Shown piece by piece: positions 8,243 through 16,118 of a DNA stretch of 64,000 nucleotides (position 1 is the first letter of the stretch; every line of letters begins with the position of its first letter). Under the pieces are notes generated by a model. The model worked only from the letters and a program-made list of their open reading frames with translations. It did no database searches and was not told where the DNA came from. The position numbers and the translations under genes are program-made. The stretch is from Candidatus Flexifilum affinis. Lineage in GTDB: Bacteria > Chloroflexota > Anaerolineae > Aggregatilineales > Phototrophicaceae. Location of the stretch: contig JADJPJ010000087.1 in the NCBI GenBank assembly GCA_016713325.1, positions 992,001 through 1,056,000 on the forward strand, read 5' to 3'.

Positions 8243-10847
8243 GAAGTTCTCTCCGCGTCCCGCACAGCGCGAGATCCTGGAATACACCGGCGGCAAACTC
8301 GGTGTGGCGGCGGTGCCGGGGAGCGGCAAGACGCGCACCCTGTCGGCGCTCGCCGCCCGGCTGGTGGCCGACCGCATCCGGGAAGGTGAAGAGGTGCTGG
8401 TCGTCACGCTGGTCAACGCCGCTGTCGAGAATTTCAACGCGCAGATCCGCAGCTTTCTCAAGGAGCGCGGCCTGCTGGCCAATGTCGGCTATCGCGTGCG
8501 CACGCTGCACAGCATGTGCGCCGACATCGTACGCGACAACCCCGGTCTGGTGGCGCTGGGCGAAGGCTTCGTCATCCTGGACGACCGTGAGACCAGCGAT
8601 ATTCTGAGCGATGCCGTCTCCGCTTACCTGCGCGCCGACCCGGCCATGGTCGAGCAACTGATCGCCGCCGATCTTGAAGGGCACAGGCGAGAGGCCGTGG
8701 TTCGCGACGACGTGCCGGGTCTGCTCACCGAGATCGCCGGCGCCTTCATCCAGCGCGCCAAGGATCTCACCCTGATGCCCGAGCAGGTGATGGAGAACGT
8801 CACCCGCTTCGACCAGCCGCTGATCCTGGCGGAGATGTGCGCCAACATCTATGCGAGCTACCAACGCGGCCTGAACTACCGCGGCGCCGTCGACTTTCAG
8901 GACCTGATCCGGCTGGCCCTGCGCGCGCTGGAACAGGATGTCACCCTTTTGCGCCGCCTGCGCGCCCGCTGGCGCTACATTCTCGAAGACGAAGCGCAGG
9001 ACAGCAGCCGGCTTCAGGAGCGCATCCTTCGCCTTCTGTCCGGCGACGATGGCAACTGGGTCCGTATGGGCGATCCGAATCAGGCCATCTACGAGACGTT
9101 CACCACCGCCAACCCGGAGCTGCTCTGGCGCTTCCTCGATGAGCCCGGCGTGCGCGCCGTCGACCTGCCGGACAGCGGCCGCAGCGCCGAGCCGATCATC
9201 GCCCTGGCCAACCATCTGATCGACTGGACGGCCACCGGACACCCCAATGCCGTCGTTCGCAGCCGCCGGCCGCTGCGGCCGCCGTACATCCGCCCCACCG
9301 GCGCGAACGATCCACAGCCGAATCCGCCCGCCGACCAGGCCCGCATCGTCTTCGTCGGCCAGATGTTCACGCCGGCTCAGGAGATCGAATACGTGGCCGA
9401 GTCGCTGACGCGCTGGCTGCCCGATCACCCTGAAGAGACCTGCGCCGTGCTGGTGCCGCGCAACCAGCGGGGCTACCAGCTCATCGACTTCATCAACAAG
9501 AACCACCTCGACCTGCCTACGGTCGAAGTGCTGCAAAGTTCGACCAGCACACGGCAGGCGGCAGGCGTCCTGGGGAATGTCCTCAACTACCTGACCAAGC
9601 CGGACGCGCCGGGGTGGCTGTCGATGGTCTACCGGGTGTGGCAGCGTGAGACCCGCGACGACATTGATCTCAACGTGCGGACCCTGGAGATCGCCCGCAT
9701 CCTGGGCAAGATCGTCCGCGTCGAGGACTTCCTGTCGCCGGCGCCGGGCGGTCGCGACTGGCTGAACGAGGACCCGGAGGCCGCAGCGCTGACTGAGGCC
9801 GATCCCCTGGCCGCAGATGAGCTGGCGGCATTCCGCGAACTGGTGCGCCGCTGGCAGAACGCCGCCGTGCTTCCGATCGATCAGCTCCTGCTGGTGCTGG
9901 CCGGCGATCTCTTCCGCAGCGAGGCCGACCTGGCCCTGGCGCACAGTCTGGCCGTCGTGCTGCGCAGCTACGCCGGCCGCCAGCCGGATTGGCGTCTGCC
10001 GCAGTTCACCGACGAACTGGCCTCCATCGCCCGCAATCAGCGCCGCTTCCTGGGCATGGACGATGCCGCCCGCGCCTTCAACCCCAACGAGCACCGCGGT
10101 CGGGTGGCCATCACCACCATGCACAACGCCAAGGGGCTGGAGTGGGATCGCGTCTACCTGCTTTCGGTCAACAGCTATGATTTCCCGTCCGGCCTGCCGG
10201 GTGAAAACTACTACAATGAGAAGTACTATGCCCGTGACGGCCTGAACCTGCACGCCGAAGCGCTGGCGCAGCCTGCTGCGCCAGCGCTACCCCGCCCCGG
10301 AATCCGAGCCGATGCTCGACTTCGAGGAGCGGCTGGCCCAGGGCGAGCGCTTCCATCAACTCGTGCAGCAGCATCAGATCGGCGTCCCGGCCGAAACGCT
10401 GCGCACCGCACTCGACGACGAAGAACTGGCCGAGTGGTTCGACCGCTACCTGAACACCGCCCTGGCCGGATTGCCGCCACAGCGCTACGCCGAGCTGTCG
10501 CTGACCCTCCCGCTGGCCGACCGGCGTCTGGTCGCCAAATTCGATCTGCTGGCGGCGCAGCCCGGCGAGGCGGCTGTGATCGTGGACTGGAAGACGGCGC
10601 CGCGGCCGGGGACGCGCGAGGAACTGGCCGAACGGTGGCAGACCCTCCTTTACCCGTATGCGCTGGCGCGCGCGGGAGCGCATCTGAACGGCGGAATGCC
10701 GATACCGCCGGAGCAGATTCGCATGATTTACTGGTTCGCCGAGGCGCCAGAGCAGCCGGTGGCGTTTGCCTACGACTCCGCCGCCCATGCCCGCGTCGAG
10801 AGCCGGCTGAACGACCTGACTGCGGAACTGCTGGCGCGGCCGAATGA
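8199..10847 (+). CDS. ATP-dependent SF1 DNA helicase (UvrD/PcrA-like), C terminus disrupted
   Basis: Active motor of the trio. Visible motifs: I (VAAVPGSGKTRT), II (LEDEAQDS), III (RMGDPNQAIYETF) and V (ITTMHNAKGLEWDRVYL). Recognisable helicase sequence ends near residue 691 (about 10271), at LNLHAEALAQ. Motif VI (usually LxYVxITRAR, with the arginine finger) is absent and the frame then runs through nuclease sequence in the wrong phase to 10847. A perfect palindrome marks the break (10259-10288). As sequenced the enzyme would be inactive; a lost segment of roughly 100 codons, real or from assembly, is the likely reason. The start is ambiguous because of the tandem repeats; the core homology begins at the fourth ATG (MKFSPRP). 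Confidence 0.75.
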   Translation: MSGSEMGGSEMSGAMKFSPRPAQREILEYTGGKLGVAAVPGSGKTRTLSALAARLVADRIREGEEVLVVTLVNAAVENFNAQIRSFLKERGLLANVGYRVRTLHSMCADIVRDNPGLVALGEGFVILDDRETSDILSDAVSAYLRADPAMVEQLIAADLEGHRREAVVRDDVPGLLTEIAGAFIQRAKDLTLMPEQVMENVTRFDQPLILAEMCANIYASYQRGLNYRGAVDFQDLIRLALRALEQDVTLLRRLRARWRYILEDEAQDSSRLQERILRLLSGDDGNWVRMGDPNQAIYETFTTANPELLWRFLDEPGVRAVDLPDSGRSAEPIIALANHLIDWTATGHPNAVVRSRRPLRPPYIRPTGANDPQPNPPADQARIVFVGQMFTPAQEIEYVAESLTRWLPDHPEETCAVLVPRNQRGYQLIDFINKNHLDLPTVEVLQSSTSTRQAAGVLGNVLNYLTKPDAPGWLSMVYRVWQRETRDDIDLNVRTLEIARILGKIVRVEDFLSPAPGGRDWLNEDPEAAALTEADPLAADELAAFRELVRRWQNAAVLPIDQLLLVLAGDLFRSEADLALAHSLAVVLRSYAGRQPDWRLPQFTDELASIARNQRRFLGMDDAARAFNPNEHRGRVAITTMHNAKGLEWDRVYLLSVNSYDFPSGLPGENYYNEKYYARDGLNLHAEALAQPAAPALPRPGIRADARLRGAAGPGRALPSTRAAASDRRPGRNAAHRTRRRRTGRVVRPLPEHRPGRIAATALRRAVADPPAGRPASGRQIRSAGGAARRGGCDRGLEDGAAAGDARGTGRTVADPPLPVCAGARGSASERRNADTAGADSHDLLVRRGARAAGGVCLRLRRPCPRREPAERPDCGTAGAAE
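10259..10288. repeat. Perfect 14-bp palindrome at the helicase/nuclease junction
   Basis: AGCGCTGGCGCAGC, a CT centre, then its exact reverse complement. It lies precisely where helicase motif VI and the nuclease N terminus are missing, so it is either a deletion endpoint or an assembly fold-back. Confidence 0.75.
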
Positions 10848-11025
10848 GCTGGCCGCCTTTCCGCTCACGCCGGATGTCCGTCACTGCCGCTTCTGCGTCT
10901 ACCGCTCGTTCTGCGAGCGCGGTACCCAGGCCGGCGATGCGCTGGCGCTGGTCAACGGCGCGGATGAAGAGGACCTGCCTACCCCCTCGCTCGATCTGGA
11001 GCAGGTCGCGGAGATCGCCTTTTAG
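10312..11025 (+). CDS. PD-(D/E)XK nuclease (Cas4/AddB C-terminal type), N terminus missing
   Basis: Third member of the trio. The PD-(D/E)XK core is visible as AKFDLL followed by VIVDWKTA. The C-terminal iron-sulphur ligands are CRFCVYRSFC (C-x2-C-x5-C). In Cas4/AddB nucleases a fourth, N-terminal Cys completes the 4Fe-4S cluster; that part is missing because homology starts only at 10261 (LLRQRYPAPESEP), directly after the palindrome, with a stop in frame at 10243. The ATG at 10312 is therefore a fallback start inside the domain. In an intact locus this would be a separate gene just behind the helicase, cutting DNA that the motors unwind. Confidence 0.72.
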   Translation: MLDFEERLAQGERFHQLVQQHQIGVPAETLRTALDDEELAEWFDRYLNTALAGLPPQRYAELSLTLPLADRRLVAKFDLLAAQPGEAAVIVDWKTAPRPGTREELAERWQTLLYPYALARAGAHLNGGMPIPPEQIRMIYWFAEAPEQPVAFAYDSAAHARVESRLNDLTAELLARPNELAAFPLTPDVRHCRFCVYRSFCERGTQAGDALALVNGADEEDLPTPSLDLEQVAEIAF

Positions 11026-11033
11026 CGGTATCG

Positions 11034-11039
11034 TACAAT
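11034..11039 (+). promoter_or_regulatory. Candidate -10 box upstream of recJ
   Basis: TACAAT, 75 nt before the recJ ATG and just after the nuclease stop. No -35 hexamer is recognisable. Confidence 0.35.
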
Positions 11040-11113
11040 GCGCGCTTAAGTGATGCCGTCGCTGACGGGCGGCTTGTTGGATGCATTGTAGTCGCTGAAA
11101 GAATACACGTTTT

Positions 11114-13393
11114 ATGTCCCTCACCTGGCTTGAGCCTTCCCCCATCGCCCCACCCGACGAACTGATCGCCGCCGCCGGCCACCCGCTGGTCGCCGCTGCG
11201 CTCTGGCGGCGCGGCATCACCACGCCCGACGCCGCACGCGCCTTTCTCGACCCCGACGCCTACGCCCCGGCCGATCCGTTCGATTTGCCGGACATGACCC
11301 AGGCCGTCGCGCGCATCCGCCGCGCCATCGCCGACCGTGAGCAGATCGCCGTGTGGGGCGACTTCGACGTCGATGGGCAGACGGCCACCGCCCTGCTGGT
11401 CGAGGGCCTGACCGCCCTCCGTGCGCAGGTCGCCTGGCACATCCCCGATCGCCTGTCCGAAGGTCACGGTGTCCACCTGCCGGCGCTGAGCGGGCTGATC
11501 GACCGGGGCGCGCGTGTGCTCGTTACCTGCGACACGGGCATTGACGCCTATTCCGCGATTGACTACGCGAAGGAACGCGGCGTCGATACAATCGTCACCG
11601 ACCACCACCAGCTTCCCGAAACGCTCCCGAACGCCGCCGCCATCATCCATCCACTGCGCCTGTCGGACGACCACCCGATGCGCACGCTGCCCGGTGTGGG
11701 CGCGGCCTTTCAACTGATCCGCGCGCTGGCCCGGTCCATGGAGGCGGACCCGGCGCTCATCGATCGTCTGGTCGATTTGGTCGCGCTCGGCATCGTCGCC
11801 GACGTCGCCCTCCAGACCGGCGACACGCGCTATTGGCTTCAGCGCGGCCTGCGCCAGATGCGCGCCACCCTGCGACCAGGCCTGGCCGCCCTGGCTGAAA
11901 CGGCAGCCCTCGGCACGTCTGGGCTGAATGAAGGCCACATCGGCTTTGTACTGGCGCCGCGCCTCAACGCCGCCGGCCGCCTGGACGATGCCGCCGTGGG
12001 CGTCGAGCTGCTGCTGGCCGACAATGTCGACGCTGCGCGCACCATTGCGCTGCGCCTGGAGAGCCTGAACGCCCAGCGACGCCTGCTCTGCGACCAGATT
12101 GAAGGCGCGGCCGAGGCGCAAATCGCCGCCGATTCGTCGATGCGTTCCGCCGACATCCTGGTCCTGCACGGGCCGGAATGGCACGCCGGCGTCGTCGGCA
12201 TTGTGGCCAACCGGCTGGTCGAACGCTATAACGTACCTGTCATTCTGCTGGCGTCACCACCAGGGGAAGAAGCGCGGGGCTCGGCGCGCTCCGTCGCCGG
12301 GGTGAACATCACGACGGTCCTGGCGGCCAACGCCCATCTGCTCACCGGCTATGGCGGTCACACGATGGCAGCCGGCCTGCGCCTGAAGCCGGAGAACATC
12401 GGCCGGCTGCGCCGCGCCCTGGGCCGAACCGTCCACTCCATGCGGGGCGAAGTTACCCCTGGCACGCTGACCGTAGACATTGAGACGCAGATTCCCGCTG
12501 TCGCGCTCGATCTGGTGGCCGCGCTGGAGCAACTCGCCCCCTTCGGCCCTGGCAATCCACCGGTCGTGCTGGCCATTCGCGATCTGCGCCTGCGCGACGC
12601 CCGGACGGTCGGGCGTGACGGTGCCCACCGCGCGCTGACGGTCGAAAATGCCACAGGTGACTCCCTCAAAGTGATGTGGTGGGACAGCGCCGCGCTGCCG
12701 CTGCCCGACGATGGTTTTGACCTGGCCTGCACCGTCCGCGCCAGCGACTACAAAGGGGTGCGCCGCGTCGAAGTCGAATACGTCGATTCGCAGTCCGGTC
12801 GCGTCACGTCCAGCGCCGTGCGCATCGAAGTGGTCGATCACCGCCGCGATCCGGACCCGGAAGGCGCGCTGCTGGCGCTCGACGGGGCGCAGGTCTTTCG
12901 CGAGGGCGGCGATCCGGCGGCTGGAGTCAACCGTCTTGAACTCCAACCCGGTGAAACCCTTGCCCTGTGGACCACGCCGCCCGATCGGGCCGTGCTCCGC
13001 GCGATCCTGGACGTGGCGCAGCCGCGGGCAGTCCACGTCTTCGCCATCGATCCGGCTTTCCCCGACGCCGACTCGTTCCTTCGCCGGCTGCTCGGGCTGG
13101 CAAAATACGCGCTCCAGAACAAGGACGGCGTGACCGACTGGGAGGCGCTGGCCTCGGCCATGGCCGCCACCGAGCGCTGCGTCGCCCTGGGCCTGGCGGT
13201 GCTGGAGGCCACCGGCGCGCTGCGGCTGTCCAATAACTCCACCTACGTCGTGCGCCTGGAGCCGGGCACCGGTGACGTCGCTCTTAACGCCGGCAAGATT
13301 CGCGCCAAGCTGGAATCGGCCCTGGCCGAGTGCCGCGCCTTCCGCAGCCATCTGCACCAAACCTCCTCGCTGGACGCGCTCTTCAGGCGGTGA
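11114..13393 (+). CDS. recJ: Single-stranded-DNA-specific exonuclease RecJ
   Basis: 5'-3' single-strand exonuclease of recombination and mismatch repair. DHH-family motifs are all present: WGDFDVDGQTATALL (D83, D85, D87), D140 in VTCDTG, the DHH triad at 163-165, NAAGRLDDA, and the DHHA1 motif GYGGHTMAAGL. At 759 residues it is about 180 longer than the usual RecJ; the extra part is C-terminal (after about 575) and I do not recognise it. Position right behind the helicase-nuclease trio supports a joint role in processing DNA ends. It is convergent with the citrate-synthase gene. Confidence 0.93.
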   Translation: MSLTWLEPSPIAPPDELIAAAGHPLVAAALWRRGITTPDAARAFLDPDAYAPADPFDLPDMTQAVARIRRAIADREQIAVWGDFDVDGQTATALLVEGLTALRAQVAWHIPDRLSEGHGVHLPALSGLIDRGARVLVTCDTGIDAYSAIDYAKERGVDTIVTDHHQLPETLPNAAAIIHPLRLSDDHPMRTLPGVGAAFQLIRALARSMEADPALIDRLVDLVALGIVADVALQTGDTRYWLQRGLRQMRATLRPGLAALAETAALGTSGLNEGHIGFVLAPRLNAAGRLDDAAVGVELLLADNVDAARTIALRLESLNAQRRLLCDQIEGAAEAQIAADSSMRSADILVLHGPEWHAGVVGIVANRLVERYNVPVILLASPPGEEARGSARSVAGVNITTVLAANAHLLTGYGGHTMAAGLRLKPENIGRLRRALGRTVHSMRGEVTPGTLTVDIETQIPAVALDLVAALEQLAPFGPGNPPVVLAIRDLRLRDARTVGRDGAHRALTVENATGDSLKVMWWDSAALPLPDDGFDLACTVRASDYKGVRRVEVEYVDSQSGRVTSSAVRIEVVDHRRDPDPEGALLALDGAQVFREGGDPAAGVNRLELQPGETLALWTTPPDRAVLRAILDVAQPRAVHVFAIDPAFPDADSFLRRLLGLAKYALQNKDGVTDWEALASAMAATERCVALGLAVLEATGALRLSNNSTYVVRLEPGTGDVALNAGKIRAKLESALAECRAFRSHLHQTSSLDALFRR

Positions 13394-13484
13394 ACGAGCG
13401 CGACGGACACGCTGGCCTACCCTTACGGTTCGCCACACAGAACTATCGCGGTCGGGCGTTCCCATGTGCTCGCCAGCCAGGAAT

Positions 13485-14696
13485 TCACCCCTCGGATGGC
13501 ATCTCCCCGACATAGCGGGCACGTGGACGGATGAGGTCCCCGGCAGTGTACTGCTCGATGGCGTGGGCAATCCACCCCGCAGACCGGCCGATGGCGAATA
13601 GAGTCAGCGGCGTCCCCGTTGGCAGATCCAGCAGGCGGGCCAGCGCCGCCAGCGTCAGATCGATGTTCGGGGCAACGCCTTTGATCTCGCCCATGGTCTG
13701 GCTGAGTGCGTCAAGCCGAGCAAGAACCGGCGCGCCTGGCGCATACTCGCGCATCAGCGCCGTCAGCGTGACCGCCCGAGGATCGCCTTCCGGGTACAGC
13801 CGGTGTCCGAAGCCGGGGATACGCTCACCCCGGCGGAGCCGCTCGGACACCAGCCGCGCCGGGTCGCCCGTCTGGCTGAGAAAAGCTTCGGTCAGCTCGG
13901 TGTTGCCGCCATGCTTGAAGCCGGTCAGCGCCGCCAGCCCGGCAGCCACCACGGCATAGGGATTGGCGTCGGTGCTGGCCGCGACGCGCGCTGCAAACGA
14001 CGACGCATTGAGTTCGTGGTCGGCGCACAGGATCAGCGCCGCGTCGATCAGCCGTGCGGCCTTTGGGCAGCCCCAGACGCACGCCAGACGTGCAGCCAGG
14101 CGAGCCTCTGAACGGCTGGCGCCAGGTTCAGGCGCGGCCACACGGGCCAGTAGTCGCACAATGCGGCCCCCGGTCCGAGCCACCGCCGGCGCACTCAGAT
14201 CGTAGGCCGCCAGATCGTCTGCCCCGGCAAAGGCCAGCGCCGCGGCCATGCGCGACGCGGACGGAAGTGCAGCGAACGACGGCAGGCTCTCCAACGGGGT
14301 GACCGGTGGTTCGCCGGCGAAAAATGCGGCCCCACCCGAATCGCGCCCGGTCCACAGGATCGCAGCCACCTCTTCAAAAGTCGTCTCGCGGGCAAGCGCC
14401 GCGGCATCGTGACCCCGGTAGTAGACGCGGTGGTCGTGTATCAGGGTCAGCGACGAGTCCAGCATGGGCGATCCCCAGTGGAGCGCGTCCTGCGCCACCT
14501 TCCCGGGGTCGCGCCGATAGGTCTTCCGCGCCGCCAGCTTCTCGACATCTTCCGCGTGATAGCGCCGCTCGCGAGTGGCGTCACTGCCTTCTTCGGAGCG
14601 GATCAGCCCTCGGCTCACATAGGCGTACAGGGTCGCCCGGCTGATCCCCAGCCGCTCCGCCGCTTCCGTCGCCGTCATGTACCGTTTTCGCATCAT
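13485..14696 (-). CDS. Citrate synthase-family protein with N-terminal HTH domain
   Basis: Residues 1-60 are an excisionase/MerR-type helix-turn-helix (MTATEAAERLGISRATLYAYVSRG), followed by a citrate-synthase fold of normal size. Catalytic landmarks: His in CADHELNASSFAAR, His in GFGHRLYPEG, and Asp in APNIDLTL; the binding Arg lies in IGRSAGW. Such HTH-fused proteins are a known subgroup whose role is unclear: they may be true citrate or 2-methylcitrate synthases, or metabolite-sensing regulators. It is the third gene on the minus strand behind the TIR-FGE and SH3b genes, 94 nt downstream, so co-transcription is possible. Start could be either of two adjacent ATGs or ATG 14678. Confidence 0.87.
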   Translation of the reverse strand: MMRKRYMTATEAAERLGISRATLYAYVSRGLIRSEEGSDATRERRYHAEDVEKLAARKTYRRDPGKVAQDALHWGSPMLDSSLTLIHDHRVYYRGHDAAALARETTFEEVAAILWTGRDSGGAAFFAGEPPVTPLESLPSFAALPSASRMAAALAFAGADDLAAYDLSAPAVARTGGRIVRLLARVAAPEPGASRSEARLAARLACVWGCPKAARLIDAALILCADHELNASSFAARVAASTDANPYAVVAAGLAALTGFKHGGNTELTEAFLSQTGDPARLVSERLRRGERIPGFGHRLYPEGDPRAVTLTALMREYAPGAPVLARLDALSQTMGEIKGVAPNIDLTLAALARLLDLPTGTPLTLFAIGRSAGWIAHAIEQYTAGDLIRPRARYVGEMPSEG

Positions 14697-14790
14697 TGCT
14701 ATGTTGATTGTTGCATCAAGCGTGGCAGCGCAATTCGATCATTGTACGCCAACTGGCGGTCTCAGACGTGCGCTGCCTCCCGCTCTGCCG

Positions 14791-16062
14791 TTATTGCAGC
14801 TCAAACGTCCCCTGAAGGAAATAGTTGCTGCGTTCGCCAACGCCCCGCACGGTCGCGGAGTAGCGAGCGGAGTCCGGTTCCGCATTATCGCTGAGCCACG
14901 ACGTGTAACTGTTCGCGCTAGCGCTCACGCCCCGGAAGTAGCCGCTCGGTGACGTGCGAAACATCGCCAGGGCGATTGCCCCGGTCGTGACGCGCGCACG
15001 TGCACTCGCGCTGAACTCGTCACGAGAGCGATAGCGGTGTATTTCGCTGGGGCCGATCTGAGGGTCAACGTAGAAGTAAAGCACGTTCGTCTGTGCGGAT
15101 GGGTAGCTACCCGTCACGGAGATCTCGACATCAATTTCGGGATAGGTTTCGGTGTAGTACTCGCCTCTCCCCTCCGCTGTCCATCCTGTCCCCGCGCCAG
15201 ACTGTACATACCACCAGTGGACGCCGTCAGCGCACACAGGGCCATCCAGAACGAAGAACTCTTCGCCGGGTCGAATTGCGCCGACCACCTCACCATTGAT
15301 TCTCGCCTGAGCGCGAAGTCGATTGTCCAACGGCGGATCCGGTAGCACGCGTCCAGCGCGGTCGTTCGCCATCAGGGCAGGCAGCGGGCAGCCCTGACTC
15401 GTTGACAGGTTGTCCCTGCTGACTCTGAAGTTCGTTGCAGAAGACAGCACTTCAAAAAACACCTCCGCTGTGCTGACGTAGGCATTGAACTGCGCGCTGT
15501 TCGCCGCCTCGAGCCGCAGTTGAAGGTCGACGTTCCCCACGGAGATCGTGGTCGTGCGAGAGACGCGCTGGTTGGTCGATGAAACCTGTCCAAAGTGACG
15601 AGATAACGGTTCAAGCCATGGTGGCGACCAGTTGGGACCGAAGTAGTCCTGTGGCTGAGGGAGCTGCGCCTGCTGAGACTGTCCAGGCTGCACGGCGATT
15701 GTGAAGTTCACGTTATTCGTCGAACCGATTACGCTGCCCCCGCCGGGAGGGCTGGTCGCGGCGCAGCTTATGCCGTATGTTCCAGGATCCCAGTCTGGCA
15801 CTGTGAACTCAAGAACACCTCCGTCGGAAGTCAGGCCGAGAAATTCGCTGACGGTATCGATTCCGCGCGTGTCGTAGATGCGGCAAACGAGCTGACTCGC
15901 GTTGGTGTCCAGCCGAACCCGCTCACCGGGCTGACCTCGCGATGGGGATATGGACTCGATCGCCCAGGTTCCCACATCGTCTTGGGCAGAGACAATGCTT
16001 GTACCGCAGATCAGTAGCAATGCGATGGCGATAAAGGTCTGCAGCCGCCTGTAAATAACCAT
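14791..16062 (-). CDS. Secreted SH3b-like domain protein
   Basis: Exported protein of unknown function. A signal peptide (YRRLQTFIAIALLLICGTSIVSA) starts at ATG 16062, chosen because AAGGAGGAAGCC precedes it; the frame stays open nine codons further. An early beta-rich domain (about 30-130: ISPSRGQPGERV...GTYGISC) resembles an Ig-like fold. A Pro/Gln-rich linker follows. Residues about 240-305 resemble a bacterial SH3 domain (RINGEVVGAIRPGEEFFVLDG...WWYVQS). The C-terminal third is Ser/Tyr-rich and beta-predicted. It lies 56 nt after the TIR-FGE gene on the same strand and is likely co-transcribed, which makes it a candidate partner or ligand of the exposed FGE domain. Confidence 0.78.
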   Translation of the reverse strand: MVIYRRLQTFIAIALLLICGTSIVSAQDDVGTWAIESISPSRGQPGERVRLDTNASQLVCRIYDTRGIDTVSEFLGLTSDGGVLEFTVPDWDPGTYGISCAATSPPGGGSVIGSTNNVNFTIAVQPGQSQQAQLPQPQDYFGPNWSPPWLEPLSRHFGQVSSTNQRVSRTTTISVGNVDLQLRLEAANSAQFNAYVSTAEVFFEVLSSATNFRVSRDNLSTSQGCPLPALMANDRAGRVLPDPPLDNRLRAQARINGEVVGAIRPGEEFFVLDGPVCADGVHWWYVQSGAGTGWTAEGRGEYYTETYPEIDVEISVTGSYPSAQTNVLYFYVDPQIGPSEIHRYRSRDEFSASARARVTTGAIALAMFRTSPSGYFRGVSASANSYTSWLSDNAEPDSARYSATVRGVGERSNYFLQGTFELQ

Positions 16063-16118
16063 GGCTTCCTCCTTAGTTTCATACGTCACTTGCCCGATTC
16101 TTCGGTAGTACGGACCGA

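Noticed and set aside
8223..10253. A 676-codon open frame antisense to the helicase
   Set aside because: It mirrors the helicase codons in high-GC DNA, has low-complexity His/Gln/Val-rich composition and no family motifs.
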